DNA of 64,000 nucleotides, from the NCBI RefSeq assembly GCF_025558485.1, contig NZ_CP102930.1, forward strand, positions 1,798,001-1,862,000, written 5' to 3'. Each line of letters starts with the position of its first letter. Within the stretch, counting starts at the first letter, position 1. The translations under genes were made by a program, and so were the position numbers. This DNA is from Bdellovibrio bacteriovorus. Its GTDB lineage: Bacteria; Bdellovibrionota; Bdellovibrionia; Bdellovibrionales; Bdellovibrionaceae. Below are positions 36,353 through 46,119 of this stretch, piece by piece. The notes beneath the pieces are model-generated. The model saw only the letters and a list, made by a program, of their open reading frames with translations, was not told the origin of the DNA and did not search any database.

Positions 36353-37707
36353 GGTTGGTTTCCTCCGTAGTATTCATGGGGAACTTTTAAGCCGCGACGA
36401 ACGATCTTTTCAGTCATGATCGTGTTTTTCATCGTGGTCAAAGAGATAAGATACGCGATAGAGCAGCATCCCAGCAAGGGAACAAGTCCCACCGGCTGCT
36501 TTGTGCCTTCCAGCGCAAATAGAACCGAGGCCAGTAGGGCACGGGAAGAACCGGCAAACAGTGCCGCCATGCCGATCAAAGCCATCGTGCTTGTGTCAGT
36601 GTGCATTTCCGGGAAATAAGTTGCCAGAAAAGTTCCCACCAGAAAACCGAAAGCAGATCCCAGAGTCAGAATCGGAGCCAGAGTTCCTCCTGAAGTTCCG
36701 CTTCCCAAAGCCAGGGACCATGCCAAAAACTTCCAGAAGAAAATACTAAAGGCCGCGCCGACAGTCAGTGTTCCGGCCAGGCTGAGCGTGATATTGTCAT
36801 ACCCCACACCCAGTGCGCGGGGTTCCAGCAAACCGATCACGCCCACGGCCAATCCACCCAATGCTGGCCACCACATCCAATGCAAGGGAACATGTTCAAA
36901 CATGTCCTCAACCCAGTAAACGGATTTGGTCACAATCACTGCCAAAACACCTGTTAAGGCGCCAAAAATCAGATAGACAAAAAGACTGCGCATGTCCGGC
37001 ATCACCAGATTGGGCATCACGAAGAAAGCATTTGTCGTATCCATAAAAACAGTGCGCAAAGTTGCTGCGACCACAGTTGCCAAAGCCACCGGCACGAAGG
37101 ATTTCGGACGATATTCAAACAACAACAACTCAATCGCCAACAGCACTGCCGCCAGTGGAGTTCCAAAGATTGCGGTCATCCCCGCAGCAGCACCAGAGGC
37201 CAGAATAATTTTTCGTTCATAAGGACTGACGGGAACGATTTGCCCCAGCCATGACCCCAAAGCGCCCCCGGTGGCGATGATCGGGCCTTCGGCACCGAAC
37301 GGACCACCTGAGCCAATGGCGATGGCAGATGAAATGGGTTTTAGGAAAGTGATACGACGGGGAATGCGGCTTTCTTTTTGAAGAATGTTTTCCATCGCCT
37401 CGGGAATACCGTGACCGCGAATGCTGGCAGAGCCAAACTTTGCCATGACTCCGACAATCAAGCCCCCAATGGCAGGAACGACAATCGCCAAAAGTCCCAG
37501 ATTATTCTGGGCCGGTGAACTTTCATGCAAAGAGAACGTCTGATAGTAAAACAGGTTGGTGCAGAAGTTGATGCCCAGCAAAAGCAGGTGTGCGATGCCT
37601 ACGCTGGCGACCGCGACGGCGCAGCTAAGAGTGCAAATAAGAAGGATACGGCGACGACGACTGAGTTCTTGGGATGACACGTGGGCTCCTATTATGTAGA
37701 GGCCCAT
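36349..37707 (-). CDS. ClC-family chloride channel/transporter
   Basis: A 452-residue membrane protein with the ClC signatures: GSGGPFGAEGP (the gating Glu of GxEGP present), GSGTSGG in place of the usual GSGxxGG filter segment, and an early GHGIPEA. About ten hydrophobic segments. The gating Glu suggests a Cl-/H+ exchanger, but the proton Glu was not located. Start at the ATG at 37707 after GGGACA. No CBS domains, as in many bacterial forms. Confidence 0.88.
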   Translation of the reverse strand: MGLYIIGAHVSSQELSRRRRILLICTLSCAVAVASVGIAHLLLLGINFCTNLFYYQTFSLHESSPAQNNLGLLAIVVPAIGGLIVGVMAKFGSASIRGHGIPEAMENILQKESRIPRRITFLKPISSAIAIGSGGPFGAEGPIIATGGALGSWLGQIVPVSPYERKIILASGAAAGMTAIFGTPLAAVLLAIELLLFEYRPKSFVPVALATVVAATLRTVFMDTTNAFFVMPNLVMPDMRSLFVYLIFGALTGVLAVIVTKSVYWVEDMFEHVPLHWMWWPALGGLAVGVIGLLEPRALGVGYDNITLSLAGTLTVGAAFSIFFWKFLAWSLALGSGTSGGTLAPILTLGSAFGFLVGTFLATYFPEMHTDTSTMALIGMAALFAGSSRALLASVLFALEGTKQPVGLVPLLGCCSIAYLISLTTMKNTIMTEKIVRRGLKVPHEYYGGNQP

Positions 37708-37790
37708 AGAAATGTCCCTAGTTGTCCGTATCGTCAACGCATTGGGCTACGCATCGAAACGACGCGTCAAAGTGAATAAAAAAAGCAGAC

Positions 37791-38670
37791 TTAGCACTCG
37801 CTTAGAACTTTTTCGATGGCAGAAAGCACTCGTTGAGTCGAGTGACGGTTCTTGCCGATCTCGGCACGGATTTCCTCTTTAATATGAGGAATCTGATCTT
37901 GTTGTTTCTTCATCCTTTGTAGCAGCACGGCCACATCGGCAGAGCTGTGAACGACCTGCACGACCATGCCGGAAGAATAATTCTTTTTCTGATAGAAAAG
38001 TGCCTCACGATTATTGCGATGGAAAGGTCCGACCATGACGGGTAACCCCGCCGCCAAAGCTTCCATCACACTGTGAACTTGTTTTTTGAAGGACCCACCG
38101 ATGAAGGCAATATCGGCCCAGGTGTAAAGCTCTGCCAGAATGCTATGATTCAGGAAAAGAAATACCTATACGATATTCTGCAAAAGTGGCAGAAAAAAGT
38201 GCGGCGGGAAGGCGTTCTTTTTTCGCGACTTCCACCAGCACGGGCCATACATCCGTGCGAGAGAAAAGCAGCACGCGCGGATTCCATTTTTTGATGAATC
38301 TTTTCACCAGGAAATCGATGTCCCAGGGAAGCGCACACCACAGATCTACATCGTGCAGACTTTCCAGAATTTTTTTCGCCGACGGGGAGGAATACGTCAC
38401 CATGATTGGCAGATAAGGATACTGTTTTTTCAGCTCACGAATCACCGGGCGGGCGTATTCGATTTCGCCACTGGCAGCGTGAATCCAGATCGGACGGGCC
38501 GCCGCCAGTTCGATTTCGCTGTCTTTGATTTTGATACGGTAAAAACCCGAGTTTTTGTCCTCGATCATTTCGCGCAGTTTGCCCTTTAAAAAAGGACGTG
38601 TCAGTTGCAGCAGCATAAAGGCCAGCGGAACAATGACGTATTTATAAAGCAAAAATACCAGGGTGTTCAT
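37791..38670 (-). pseudogene. kdtA: Kdo transferase gene with internal deletion and frame change
   Basis: KdtA (WaaA) attaches Kdo to lipid A. The first frame (38670-38143) has the KdtA start: one membrane helix, WIHAASGEIE with the catalytic Glu, VTYSSPSAKKI, and LFSATFAE, then stops after RIGISFPES. A second frame continues with the KdtA C-terminal half: LAELYTWADIAFIGGSFKK, VHSVMEALAAGLPV, GPFHRNN. Compared with the usual 420 residues, about 130 between the two domains are missing, and the halves are in different frames. A functional copy elsewhere is likely needed. Its ATG overlaps the heptosyltransferase stop (ATGA). A sequencing or assembly fault could give the same picture. Confidence 0.8.
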
Positions 38671-39713
38671 CGCTGCGAAGCCCTTAGAATCTGCTTCATT
38701 TCGACAGTGACTTGTTCCGGAGTGATATCGACCAGGCACTGATGATAGCGTTCTTTATTCACACACGGCCCCTGGCCATGTTTACTGCACGGACGGCAGG
38801 GAAGCTCAATTTCCAGAATCTTCGTGCTGCCCCGGGAAGGAAAGCCAAAGGGGGCGGGCCCCATCAAAGCAATCGTCCTTTGCCCCAGTTGTTCCGCCAC
38901 ATGCAAAAGCCCGGTGTCGTTGCTGATAAGCAGGCGGGACAGGGCCACGACGCTGGAGCTGACTTGCAGGGAACATTTCCCAGCCAGATTCAAAACTCTT
39001 TCCGGGGCCACGTCGCGGATGTCCTCGATAAAGGAATCCTCGGGGCCACCCAGCAGAACAAAGCGCTGATCGGGATTCATTAGAATCAATTCTTTCCAGT
39101 ATTCCTTCGGCCAGCGCTTTAAGAAAAACGCTGCAGAAGGGGCCAAGGCCACAGAATCTGCAAAATGCCCCAGAACCTCTTGTGCTTTTTTATGACTTTC
39201 CTCGCTGGGGAAAATCTGCGGAGCTGGCGGAGAGACTTTAGAAACACCCCAAGACTGCAAAGGCTCCAGCAAATCACGCTGACCTGAAAACGGCATTTCA
39301 AAAGTGTTGATGCGGAACTTGAAAAGTAAAAATCTTTTCCAACGACGAATCGAACGACGGATGAATTTGGGACCGACGCCCAAAAGTCCCAGCGGACGAA
39401 GGACCCACGTGATCACGCGTGAACGCATGTTGTTGTGAGCATCATATATATGGGTAAAACCTTCGCGACGCATTTGCAGGCACAGGCGAATCAGGCCTTT
39501 TAAACCGGCTTTGCGGTCGAACTCCCAGATCTTATCAATATTCGGGTGGTTCTTCAGTAAAGGCGCCATGTCCTTACGGGTGATCCAATGCACTTCCGCT
39601 TCAGGGAAGGACGCTTTGATAGCCGAAGGTACGCTCAGGGTTTGAACGACATCTCCGAAGCTGGAAAAGCGGATGATTAAAAATTTAGCATTTTTAGGGG
39701 CCCGTACTAACAT
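38667..39713 (-). CDS. ADP-heptose:LPS heptosyltransferase (GT9)
   Basis: A 348-residue protein of glycosyltransferase family 9. Visible motifs: FLIIRFSSFGDVVQTLSVP at the N-terminus, ALAPSAAFFLKRWPKEYW at the second Rossmann domain, LLISNDTGLLHVAEQLG and MGPAPFGFP at the donor site. A Cys cluster (CRPCSKHGQGPC) near the end is common in these enzymes. Adds heptose to the LPS inner core. The start at 39713 has no strong RBS. Same operon as the broken kdtA. Confidence 0.87.
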   Translation of the reverse strand: MLVRAPKNAKFLIIRFSSFGDVVQTLSVPSAIKASFPEAEVHWITRKDMAPLLKNHPNIDKIWEFDRKAGLKGLIRLCLQMRREGFTHIYDAHNNMRSRVITWVLRPLGLLGVGPKFIRRSIRRWKRFLLFKFRINTFEMPFSGQRDLLEPLQSWGVSKVSPPAPQIFPSEESHKKAQEVLGHFADSVALAPSAAFFLKRWPKEYWKELILMNPDQRFVLLGGPEDSFIEDIRDVAPERVLNLAGKCSLQVSSSVVALSRLLISNDTGLLHVAEQLGQRTIALMGPAPFGFPSRGSTKILEIELPCRPCSKHGQGPCVNKERYHQCLVDITPEQVTVEMKQILRASQR

Positions 39714-39836
39714 GGGGTTAAGATTAGCAAAGGCGCCGAAAAAGGTCACTTGTTTAAAAGCTTTTAAGAGTATTCCCCGTATAGGCGATCTGACCGGGCA
39801 TGGGCATTGAAGTAAAGATCCTTGGATAGGAGGCCC

Positions 39837-41204
39837 ATGGCTTTCAAACAAGTCCCCGTTTTGGGGGCCTATTTAGCATCTTTAATGGGTTCATTGGTGT
39901 TACTTTTGACCCCGTCATCTGCACTTGCGCAAGTGCAGACCGAGATGCGTTTATTCTCAGATTCCTTTATCAGCCCGACGTTTGAATCGGCTGAAAAGAC
40001 CAACTATCAGTTTGTTGGGGCTCAGATTAAAACCGATGCGTTCTCGGAAGACAGCCTGAAAATGGACGTGGCTGGTGGAGTCGCCATCGGGGCGCCACTT
40101 TTAAATTATCTGAATATCTCTGAATTCTATGTGCAAAGTCGCCAAAGCGAGACCGAGACTTTCTATCTGGGGCGTAAGAAAATGCTCTGGAACGAACTCG
40201 ACACGCGCTGGGATCTGGGCGTGTGGGAGCCTCTGTTTAAGTGGAACCCGCTGAATGCTGAAAATCAGGGTCTGACGGGCCTGTTCTGGCAGGTTGATAA
40301 GCCTTATTACACGCTGGTGTTGTTTGCTTCTCCTTTATATATCCCGGATCAGGGGCCCAGCTTTGAAATCGAAGATGGGACTTTCGTTAAGGGAAATCCC
40401 TGGTTCCGTCGTCCGCCGGAAAGCATTCGCATTTGGCAGGAAGCCACGGCCATCGACTATAAATTTGAAAAGCCGAGTGAAAGCCAGGTGGTCTTGCAAA
40501 ACTCTTTCGGTCTGAAGCTGTCCTTTGGTGATCCACAGGGCTTGCGCGGGCAGATGGCTTATACTTATAAACCCGCCAACCAACTGGCGATCGGCTATGA
40601 AGGCAATCTGAATGTGGCCGAACTTAAAGGTGCTGTGAATTTGCAGCCGCAAGTTTTCTATCACTCTTTGGTGGGTGGGGATATCAGCTATAAATACAAC
40701 CGCTTCCGCTTTGGTGTGAGTGGTCTTTACGATAAACCAAGCAAAGATGATATCTTTGAGGAAAAGTGGACCCATCCGGTCTTTGAAGATGCCGTTCTGG
40801 TCAGTCCGTTTATCGAGTGGGCCACGGGAGCCTTCGGGGTGGCCGTGCAGCACCTGGATATTTTCGGCGGTCAGGTAAAAGAAGAAGGCGAGCTTGCCAG
40901 TGACAATCGGGCGGCTTTGATGACTCGCTATCCTTATCAGGAAGCCACGCAGGTGTCGGTGATGGGGAATTTCAGTTTCCGCAAAACCAAGCGTCTGATG
41001 ACGAAGTTAAGCTTCACTCATTCCGAAAAGAATAAATTCGATTTGATTCGAGTCAGTGCCCGGTTCCGTCTGTCGGGCCTGTGGTCCTTTATCGGAGAGG
41101 CCCAGTTGGTCAAAGCGGACCCGGCTGATAAGAACAACCAAAATGAAGTTGCACAATTTGTGAATAATGACCGATTAATGTTGGGGGCGGCCTATGTCTT
41201 CTAA
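39837..41204 (+). CDS. outer-membrane beta-barrel, porin-like (cassette 3)
   Basis: A 455-residue paralogue of the barrel at 384-1817. The ATG at 39837 follows AGGAGG by three bases; the signal ends SSALAQ. Shared features: WNELDTRWDLGVWEP, QGLTGLFW, YIPDQGP, and terminal AAYVF. Overlaps the following lipoprotein by 11 nt exactly as in cassette 1. The duplication covers both genes, so the pair evolves as a unit. Confidence 0.82.
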   Translation: MAFKQVPVLGAYLASLMGSLVLLLTPSSALAQVQTEMRLFSDSFISPTFESAEKTNYQFVGAQIKTDAFSEDSLKMDVAGGVAIGAPLLNYLNISEFYVQSRQSETETFYLGRKKMLWNELDTRWDLGVWEPLFKWNPLNAENQGLTGLFWQVDKPYYTLVLFASPLYIPDQGPSFEIEDGTFVKGNPWFRRPPESIRIWQEATAIDYKFEKPSESQVVLQNSFGLKLSFGDPQGLRGQMAYTYKPANQLAIGYEGNLNVAELKGAVNLQPQVFYHSLVGGDISYKYNRFRFGVSGLYDKPSKDDIFEEKWTHPVFEDAVLVSPFIEWATGAFGVAVQHLDIFGGQVKEEGELASDNRAALMTRYPYQEATQVSVMGNFSFRKTKRLMTKLSFTHSEKNKFDLIRVSARFRLSGLWSFIGEAQLVKADPADKNNQNEVAQFVNNDRLMLGAAYVF

Positions 41205-43548
41205 AGCTCTCAATCTCTGGCGTAAATCTTTGGGCTGCCTTATTGCGGTGTCAGTCGTGACCGGCACGGTGGGTTGCAGTGAATTCCTGAATGGCAAAAA
41301 AATCGAACCGGAAGTGATTGAATTCTCGGACAAGCGCTTTGCCTGTTTGCAGGAGATCCCGTCGCATCTGGAAAAGTTCTCTATCGGTGAAGCCAAGTCG
41401 TCTGAAATTTCTGAAGGCTTTAATTGCATGACCGAGGCCCTGACTTACTTTAATAAAAAAACCTTCGGTTCTTTGCAGGATGGCTACACGGTCGAGGAAA
41501 TGCGCAAGTTCTTCGGGAAATACTTCCTGAAAAAGAACAATGTGTCCCCGGAATTTGCCGCAGAACTTATGAAGATTAAAAAAGCCCTGCTGGGTGGGTC
41601 TGTCGGGCACATCACCAAAGACGAAATCGTGCGTCTGGTGGAGATTCTGCAATTGATGCGGGATGAATCCATTCAGTTGTCACCGCACGTGAAGGTGTTA
41701 TTGGATCAGAATCTGGAAAATAAAGCGCAGTGGGAACAGATTTCCTCTGCTATTTCCCAGTTGCGAAAGTCCCTGCAACGCCTGCTGGAAAAAACTCAAA
41801 TAGCAAAATCTGATTACAGCTTTGACGATGCCAAACACGCATTGAGCGGCTTTGCAGAATTTATTCGCGGCCAGGAGCCTTTTGCCCCTTATCAGAAATA
41901 CAGCAGTTGGGTTCCGATGGTGGAATCTGTCAAAGTTGTTTTAATGGGTCAGCGGGCCAACTTCGCCGGTCTTTACCAGTGGAGTGAAAGTCTGGATACG
42001 CTGCTGGATCTGTATGAACTGGCGCTGAAGTATTATTACGTCATCGGGGATTTGGAGTTCAACGATCCGGCGAAACTGCGCCAAACCAGTCAGTTTATCA
42101 AGCAAGGTCTGGATCTGCTTCTGAACTCGCATCAGATGAAGACCTCCGGTCGTATCCCGGTGGAAGATATCGACAATTTGATTCGTCAGATGCTGCCGTC
42201 ACTTCTGCCGGTGGATGCCTCTTTGAACGAAGTGCAAAAGCAGGCACGCGTGGATGGATACTATCGTGCGATCACCAAGACCTACAAAGTGGTGTTAATG
42301 AAGATTCTGGACCCGGCTCGCCCGCAGGATTCCCGTGGTTTGCTGGGGCTGGAGAAAAAACATTTACTAAGTATTCTGCGTGAACTGAATATCTGGCGTC
42401 TGCATCAAAGCTTTATCGACTTCCTGCCGTTTAAAGAATCCCAAGGCGGCGTCACACAAAAGCAGTTGATTCAGGCCTATGAAAAATTTGACAGAACCGC
42501 CGTGATCGAAAAAGGTCTCAGCGAAGATGTCTTTGAACAAAAAGCGTTGCAGAACTCATGGCTGGACCTGGGGGATCTGATTAAAAATCCTCGCATGGTC
42601 AGCTTCAATGCCGATGGTCGCATGGTGATTGCGACGGGTGATATGAAGCAAAGCTGGAAGGCCTTGACCAAGTTCAATCTGATGCGGGCGTTGTCGCGCA
42701 TGCTGCTATTGGGGTATGGCGATGGTGTATCGGGCCGCCTGAATCAAGCCGCCATGAGCGAAAAAGGACTGGTGCAGTGGTACGAGGACTTCCAGGAGTT
42801 GGGACTGCTGTTAAAAGCCTTTGATCCTCGCTCAGCCAATTCAGGCTCACGCAGTTTCCTGGAAGCTAACTTCTTTACCTTCAGCGGGAACGGGGATGGC
42901 GGAATGGATCAGAAGGAAACTTTTGAATTTGTCAGTATCCTGTTTTCTGCCGGGTTATCCACTTCCAATGCTGTTTCCAAACACATGGAGCTGGCGCAGT
43001 GTACGGTGGCTGAAACCGACGTCTTTGGTTTTGCTTACATGAAAGAGGCCTGCTTTAAGGCGCAATTGAGAAAACACATCGGCATCTATTTCAATAATCT
43101 GCCGGGCATGGTGAATTATGTGCGTGGCCTGAATGAAGAACAATGGAATCAGTTCTTTGCCTATCTGCTGGCGGCTTCGCTCAGTCCAACGCAAAAGCCG
43201 GGACTGATTGAAACAGCCAATGTGCGCACGATGGTGACGATCCTGCATTATATTGAAACCGTCATGGTTATTTACGATGCCGATCATAATCAAGGCTTGT
43301 CGCTGGATGAGGTTTATTCTTCCGCACCGCGATTTATGTCCTTCTTTAAAAAGGTCAGCCCGACGTCGTTTGAGTTCCTGATCAAAGAAGGCTTTGCTCA
43401 TCTGGTGTTCTATGGCGACATTCCGGGGGCTGGTGGCATTCTGGGCTTCCAGTTTAGCAAGCTTTGGGGTCTTGACGATGCCCAGCGCATGGAAATCGCC
43501 CGTCTTTTTGGCACATTGAAGGATCAATTGAACAAGGTTGGAAAGTAA
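41194..43548 (+). CDS. large EF-hand lipoprotein (cassette 3)
   Basis: A 784-residue lipoprotein (lipobox GTVGC) paralogous to the 1015-residue protein at 1807. It shares the early CLQEIPSHLEKFSIGEA/CISS-type helix, the repeat ALLGGSVGHITKDE, and a C-terminal EF-hand DADHNQGLSLDE (residues 695-706; D-x-D-x-N-x-G-x-S-x-x-E, a complete loop). About 230 residues shorter because of fewer GG repeat units. Start codon lies inside the Tyr codon of the barrel end. Confidence 0.82.
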   Translation: MSSKALNLWRKSLGCLIAVSVVTGTVGCSEFLNGKKIEPEVIEFSDKRFACLQEIPSHLEKFSIGEAKSSEISEGFNCMTEALTYFNKKTFGSLQDGYTVEEMRKFFGKYFLKKNNVSPEFAAELMKIKKALLGGSVGHITKDEIVRLVEILQLMRDESIQLSPHVKVLLDQNLENKAQWEQISSAISQLRKSLQRLLEKTQIAKSDYSFDDAKHALSGFAEFIRGQEPFAPYQKYSSWVPMVESVKVVLMGQRANFAGLYQWSESLDTLLDLYELALKYYYVIGDLEFNDPAKLRQTSQFIKQGLDLLLNSHQMKTSGRIPVEDIDNLIRQMLPSLLPVDASLNEVQKQARVDGYYRAITKTYKVVLMKILDPARPQDSRGLLGLEKKHLLSILRELNIWRLHQSFIDFLPFKESQGGVTQKQLIQAYEKFDRTAVIEKGLSEDVFEQKALQNSWLDLGDLIKNPRMVSFNADGRMVIATGDMKQSWKALTKFNLMRALSRMLLLGYGDGVSGRLNQAAMSEKGLVQWYEDFQELGLLLKAFDPRSANSGSRSFLEANFFTFSGNGDGGMDQKETFEFVSILFSAGLSTSNAVSKHMELAQCTVAETDVFGFAYMKEACFKAQLRKHIGIYFNNLPGMVNYVRGLNEEQWNQFFAYLLAASLSPTQKPGLIETANVRTMVTILHYIETVMVIYDADHNQGLSLDEVYSSAPRFMSFFKKVSPTSFEFLIKEGFAHLVFYGDIPGAGGILGFQFSKLWGLDDAQRMEIARLFGTLKDQLNKVGK

Positions 43549-43563
43549 GCTACGCTTCGGGAC

Positions 43564-44631
43564 ATGCTTTGGCGGTCCCTTGCGGTTTTCACAGCCTTGT
43601 TCGTGTCTTTGTCGGCACATGCTTTTTCGTCCATGGACGAGGAAGTGCCGATCATTATTCGCGAACCAGCCTCGGATCTTCCCAAGCCTCAATACGAGGC
43701 TCGTGGGCGCATTGATTCCTTTGTCGATAATAAAACTCTGAAAGTCATCAGCACTGCCAGTGACTGGTACATCGGTGAAATTGTGGCCATTGAATCCCAG
43801 ACTCCAGCCGTCGGGATTGTGGGTTTTGTGGAAGTCACCGGAATTGAGAACAAGCAGGACGGTACTTACGAGCTAAGCTGTGAACTTTTGCGCCAGTCCC
43901 GTATGAATTTCATTCAGCTCGGTGATCAGATCATGCACTTGGATCTGAGTTCGGAGAATCACAAATACACTGGCACAACAGATCTGATTATTAAAAAAGG
44001 CACCAAGGAAACCTCCTCCAAGTACAAACCTTTATTCACGCAGGGGATTGCTGTCGGTGAAACCGCTGAAACCTTGTGGGAAGGCGAGTATTTGGTCACG
44101 TGGTTTGGTCAGGTGAACTATGGCTGGAAAGAATGGCTGACAGTTTCCACCATTATTCCGGCAGATTTGTTAGGAGCCTACAATGCCACAGGCAAGATGC
44201 GCGTCTATCAATCCGCCTCGAACAATTTCGCCGCCGGTTTGAACTTCGCACGCATTCCGTCTGAAACCAGATCGACGTTGAATTTGAATATCTATTGGGA
44301 TTCGATTTCCTCAGAAAGTGTGATCTCGCACACGTTATTGTCCGTGGCCTTGTTCAGTTTTGAAGACGCTCAAAATACCACCGCGATCAAATCCCTGGGA
44401 ACCAGCTCTTTCCAAACAGGTTATGAATTTATTCTGGATGACTGGAATCGCGTTCTGCTGGGGCCCAGCTATAACTTTGAATCCAAAGCAGTCGGGGGCT
44501 ATCTCAGCTACGTAAAAATCTGGGACCAGTTCCATTTCAGCTTGTCCCTGAATTCCACGGATATCACCTCAGTAAAATTCGCTCCCGAAGACGGCTATTA
44601 CTTGTTATTCGATGCTTATTGGCGCTTCTGA
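43564..44631 (+). CDS. outer-membrane barrel-like protein
   Basis: A 355-residue exported protein (signal ending SAHA). The first 110 residues form a small beta domain (ARGRIDSFVDNKTLKVIS), the rest alternate aromatic strands and end in DAYWRF, the barrel signature. It lies 15 nt behind the EF-hand lipoprotein, so cassette 3 is a three-gene operon, whereas cassette 1 has no such third gene. No family recognised. Confidence 0.75.
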   Translation: MLWRSLAVFTALFVSLSAHAFSSMDEEVPIIIREPASDLPKPQYEARGRIDSFVDNKTLKVISTASDWYIGEIVAIESQTPAVGIVGFVEVTGIENKQDGTYELSCELLRQSRMNFIQLGDQIMHLDLSSENHKYTGTTDLIIKKGTKETSSKYKPLFTQGIAVGETAETLWEGEYLVTWFGQVNYGWKEWLTVSTIIPADLLGAYNATGKMRVYQSASNNFAAGLNFARIPSETRSTLNLNIYWDSISSESVISHTLLSVALFSFEDAQNTTAIKSLGTSSFQTGYEFILDDWNRVLLGPSYNFESKAVGGYLSYVKIWDQFHFSLSLNSTDITSVKFAPEDGYYLLFDAYWRF

Positions 44632-44643
44632 GCGCATCCAAGA

Positions 44644-44735
44644 CCCCATCTGACTGCGTTGTCGTTCGACCTGCTCGCTTCGACGTGCAATAGCACGCCT
44701 ACGCTGTGCGGGTCTCCTCCGCCTTGCATCTGGGG
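44644..44735. repeat. structured intergenic repeat, type B copy 2
   Basis: Shares words with 17630-17715: ccccatctgactgcgttgtc at the start, cgcttcgacgtgc, gcacgcct, ctcctccgccttgc. Central hairpin cgtgc-aata-gcacg (44684-44697). Ends cccca/tgggg are short inverted ends. Follows a gene stop directly, as copy 1 does. Confidence 0.82.
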
Positions 44736-44792
44736 CCCTGGCTGCACTCAGCAAAAGGTGCCTGGTTGTTTTTTCCGGCTATGGTGTGTTAC

Positions 44793-44854
44793 AAAAAGGT
44801 ACGCCGTACCTTTTGTGGTGCGGCGCTTCGGCAAAAGTAAGCAGGTACCTTTTG
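44793..44854. repeat. palindromic intergenic element, divergent copy 3
   Basis: aaaaggtacg-c-cgtacctttt (44794-44814) is a near-perfect small palindrome, and aaaagtaagcaggtacctttt at 44833-44853 resembles the right arm of the 7846 and 9212 copies (aagtaagtccgtacctttt). So this looks like a rearranged relative. It runs into the start codon of the next gene. Confidence 0.65.
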
Positions 44855-46036
44855 AATAAGTTTTTTGTGGCGACTCCTTTGGATTTTGAAAAGCGGGCTT
44901 TGGCAGAGATGAAAGACATCTGGCCGTATCTTTTGGGTAAGGATGCCAAACCGCATGCGTTGCCGTTTCCTGAGGTCGCTGTTCTTGAAGGCGGTCTGGA
45001 GTTTGAAACGGAGCTGTTCATAGGGTTGCAACTTAATTTCTTCCTGAAAACAACCAATCGCATTTTGTTGCGTATGACCTCTTTCAAGGCGAAGGATCTT
45101 CCCAAATTCTATCAAAAATTTAAAAGCCTGCCGTGGTTGGATTTTCTGCCGCATGCGAATGTCACTTGGGAAGTGGCGGCGCAAAAAAGCCGTCTGAATA
45201 ATGAAAAACGCCTGCAAGAAAGTGCCGAAACCGCACTAATAGAAATCTTCAAAGGACAAAAAGGACCTGAGTCCTGTGCCAGTATCTACATCCGCATGGA
45301 TGATGATCTGTGCACGATCAGTCTGGATTCCACAGGCGATCATTTGCACAAGCGCGGCTGGTCTGTGCTGAAAGGCGAAGCCCCTCTGCGTGAAACCATC
45401 GCGGCTTTTCTTTTGGAAGAAATGATCGGCAACACCCCTGCGGCAGAGCTTGCGGGAATCACTCTGCTTGATCCGATGATGGGTTCGGGAACATTTCTGG
45501 GGGAGGCCCGTGCTTTGTGGGCCGGACAGTTCGCCCGGGATTTTGCTTTCAAAAAATGGAAACGGGCGCCGAAGCTTTTTGCTTCACCCAGTTTTGCTTT
45601 GAACTACACCCTGCCTGCGCGCATGCCGTTTAAGTCCTATATTGGATACGACATCGACGTTGATATGATCCCCGCAGCAGAGAAGAACTTTGCCGAAGTG
45701 GAGCGCCAACTTAAGGCGTATCAAAGAGCGGGGTTTGTAGCGGCCCCGCATAAGTTTATCCCCGGTGATGCCCTGAAACTGGAAACCCCGGGAGAGGGGC
45801 CTTTGTGGCTGGTGGTAAATCCTCCCTATGGGGAAAGGTTGCCGGTAGCCGGTCAGGGGGGCTTGAAGATGCTTATTAAAGAGCTCTGCCTGCGTCATAA
45901 GCCGCAAAAGATGGGGGTTCTTTACCCTGAAAAAGAACGCCTTTCGGAGGTCCCGGCGGGCTATAAGCTATTTAAAGAGATTAGGATCAATAACGGGGGC
46001 CTGCGCTGCCTGTTCACTATTTTGACACGCCTGTAA
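44852..46036 (+). CDS. RlmL/RlmK-type 23S rRNA guanine methyltransferase
   Basis: A 394-residue protein. N-terminus FFVATPLDFEKRALAEMKDI and the following region fit a THUMP-containing fold; the C-terminal half is a SAM methylase with LLDPMMGSGTFLGEAR (SAM loop) and VVNPPYGERL (NPPY catalytic motif for N2-guanine). Comparable to the RlmL N-terminal part (m2G2445). TTG at 44852 was taken as start since the protein family begins near LNKFFVATP; an upstream ATG at 44786 would translate the palindromic repeat. Confidence 0.83.
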   Translation: MNKFFVATPLDFEKRALAEMKDIWPYLLGKDAKPHALPFPEVAVLEGGLEFETELFIGLQLNFFLKTTNRILLRMTSFKAKDLPKFYQKFKSLPWLDFLPHANVTWEVAAQKSRLNNEKRLQESAETALIEIFKGQKGPESCASIYIRMDDDLCTISLDSTGDHLHKRGWSVLKGEAPLRETIAAFLLEEMIGNTPAAELAGITLLDPMMGSGTFLGEARALWAGQFARDFAFKKWKRAPKLFASPSFALNYTLPARMPFKSYIGYDIDVDMIPAAEKNFAEVERQLKAYQRAGFVAAPHKFIPGDALKLETPGEGPLWLVVNPPYGERLPVAGQGGLKMLIKELCLRHKPQKMGVLYPEKERLSEVPAGYKLFKEIRINNGGLRCLFTILTRL

Positions 46037-46119
46037 ATTTTTAGGAAATGGTTAGAATTTACGGCACTGCCGATGGTCCCTCTGGAAGTTTGGCGGGATT
46101 CCGGCTACATTCCTGTTCC

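Noticed and set aside
37791..38069. Separate small gene for a 92-residue protein
   Set aside because: It is the KdtA C-terminal domain; open frame continues upstream with KdtA-like LAELYTWADIAFIGGS.
44786..44851. ATG at 44786 as the start of the methyltransferase
   Set aside because: It would translate the palindromic repeat; family similarity begins at the TTG at 44852.
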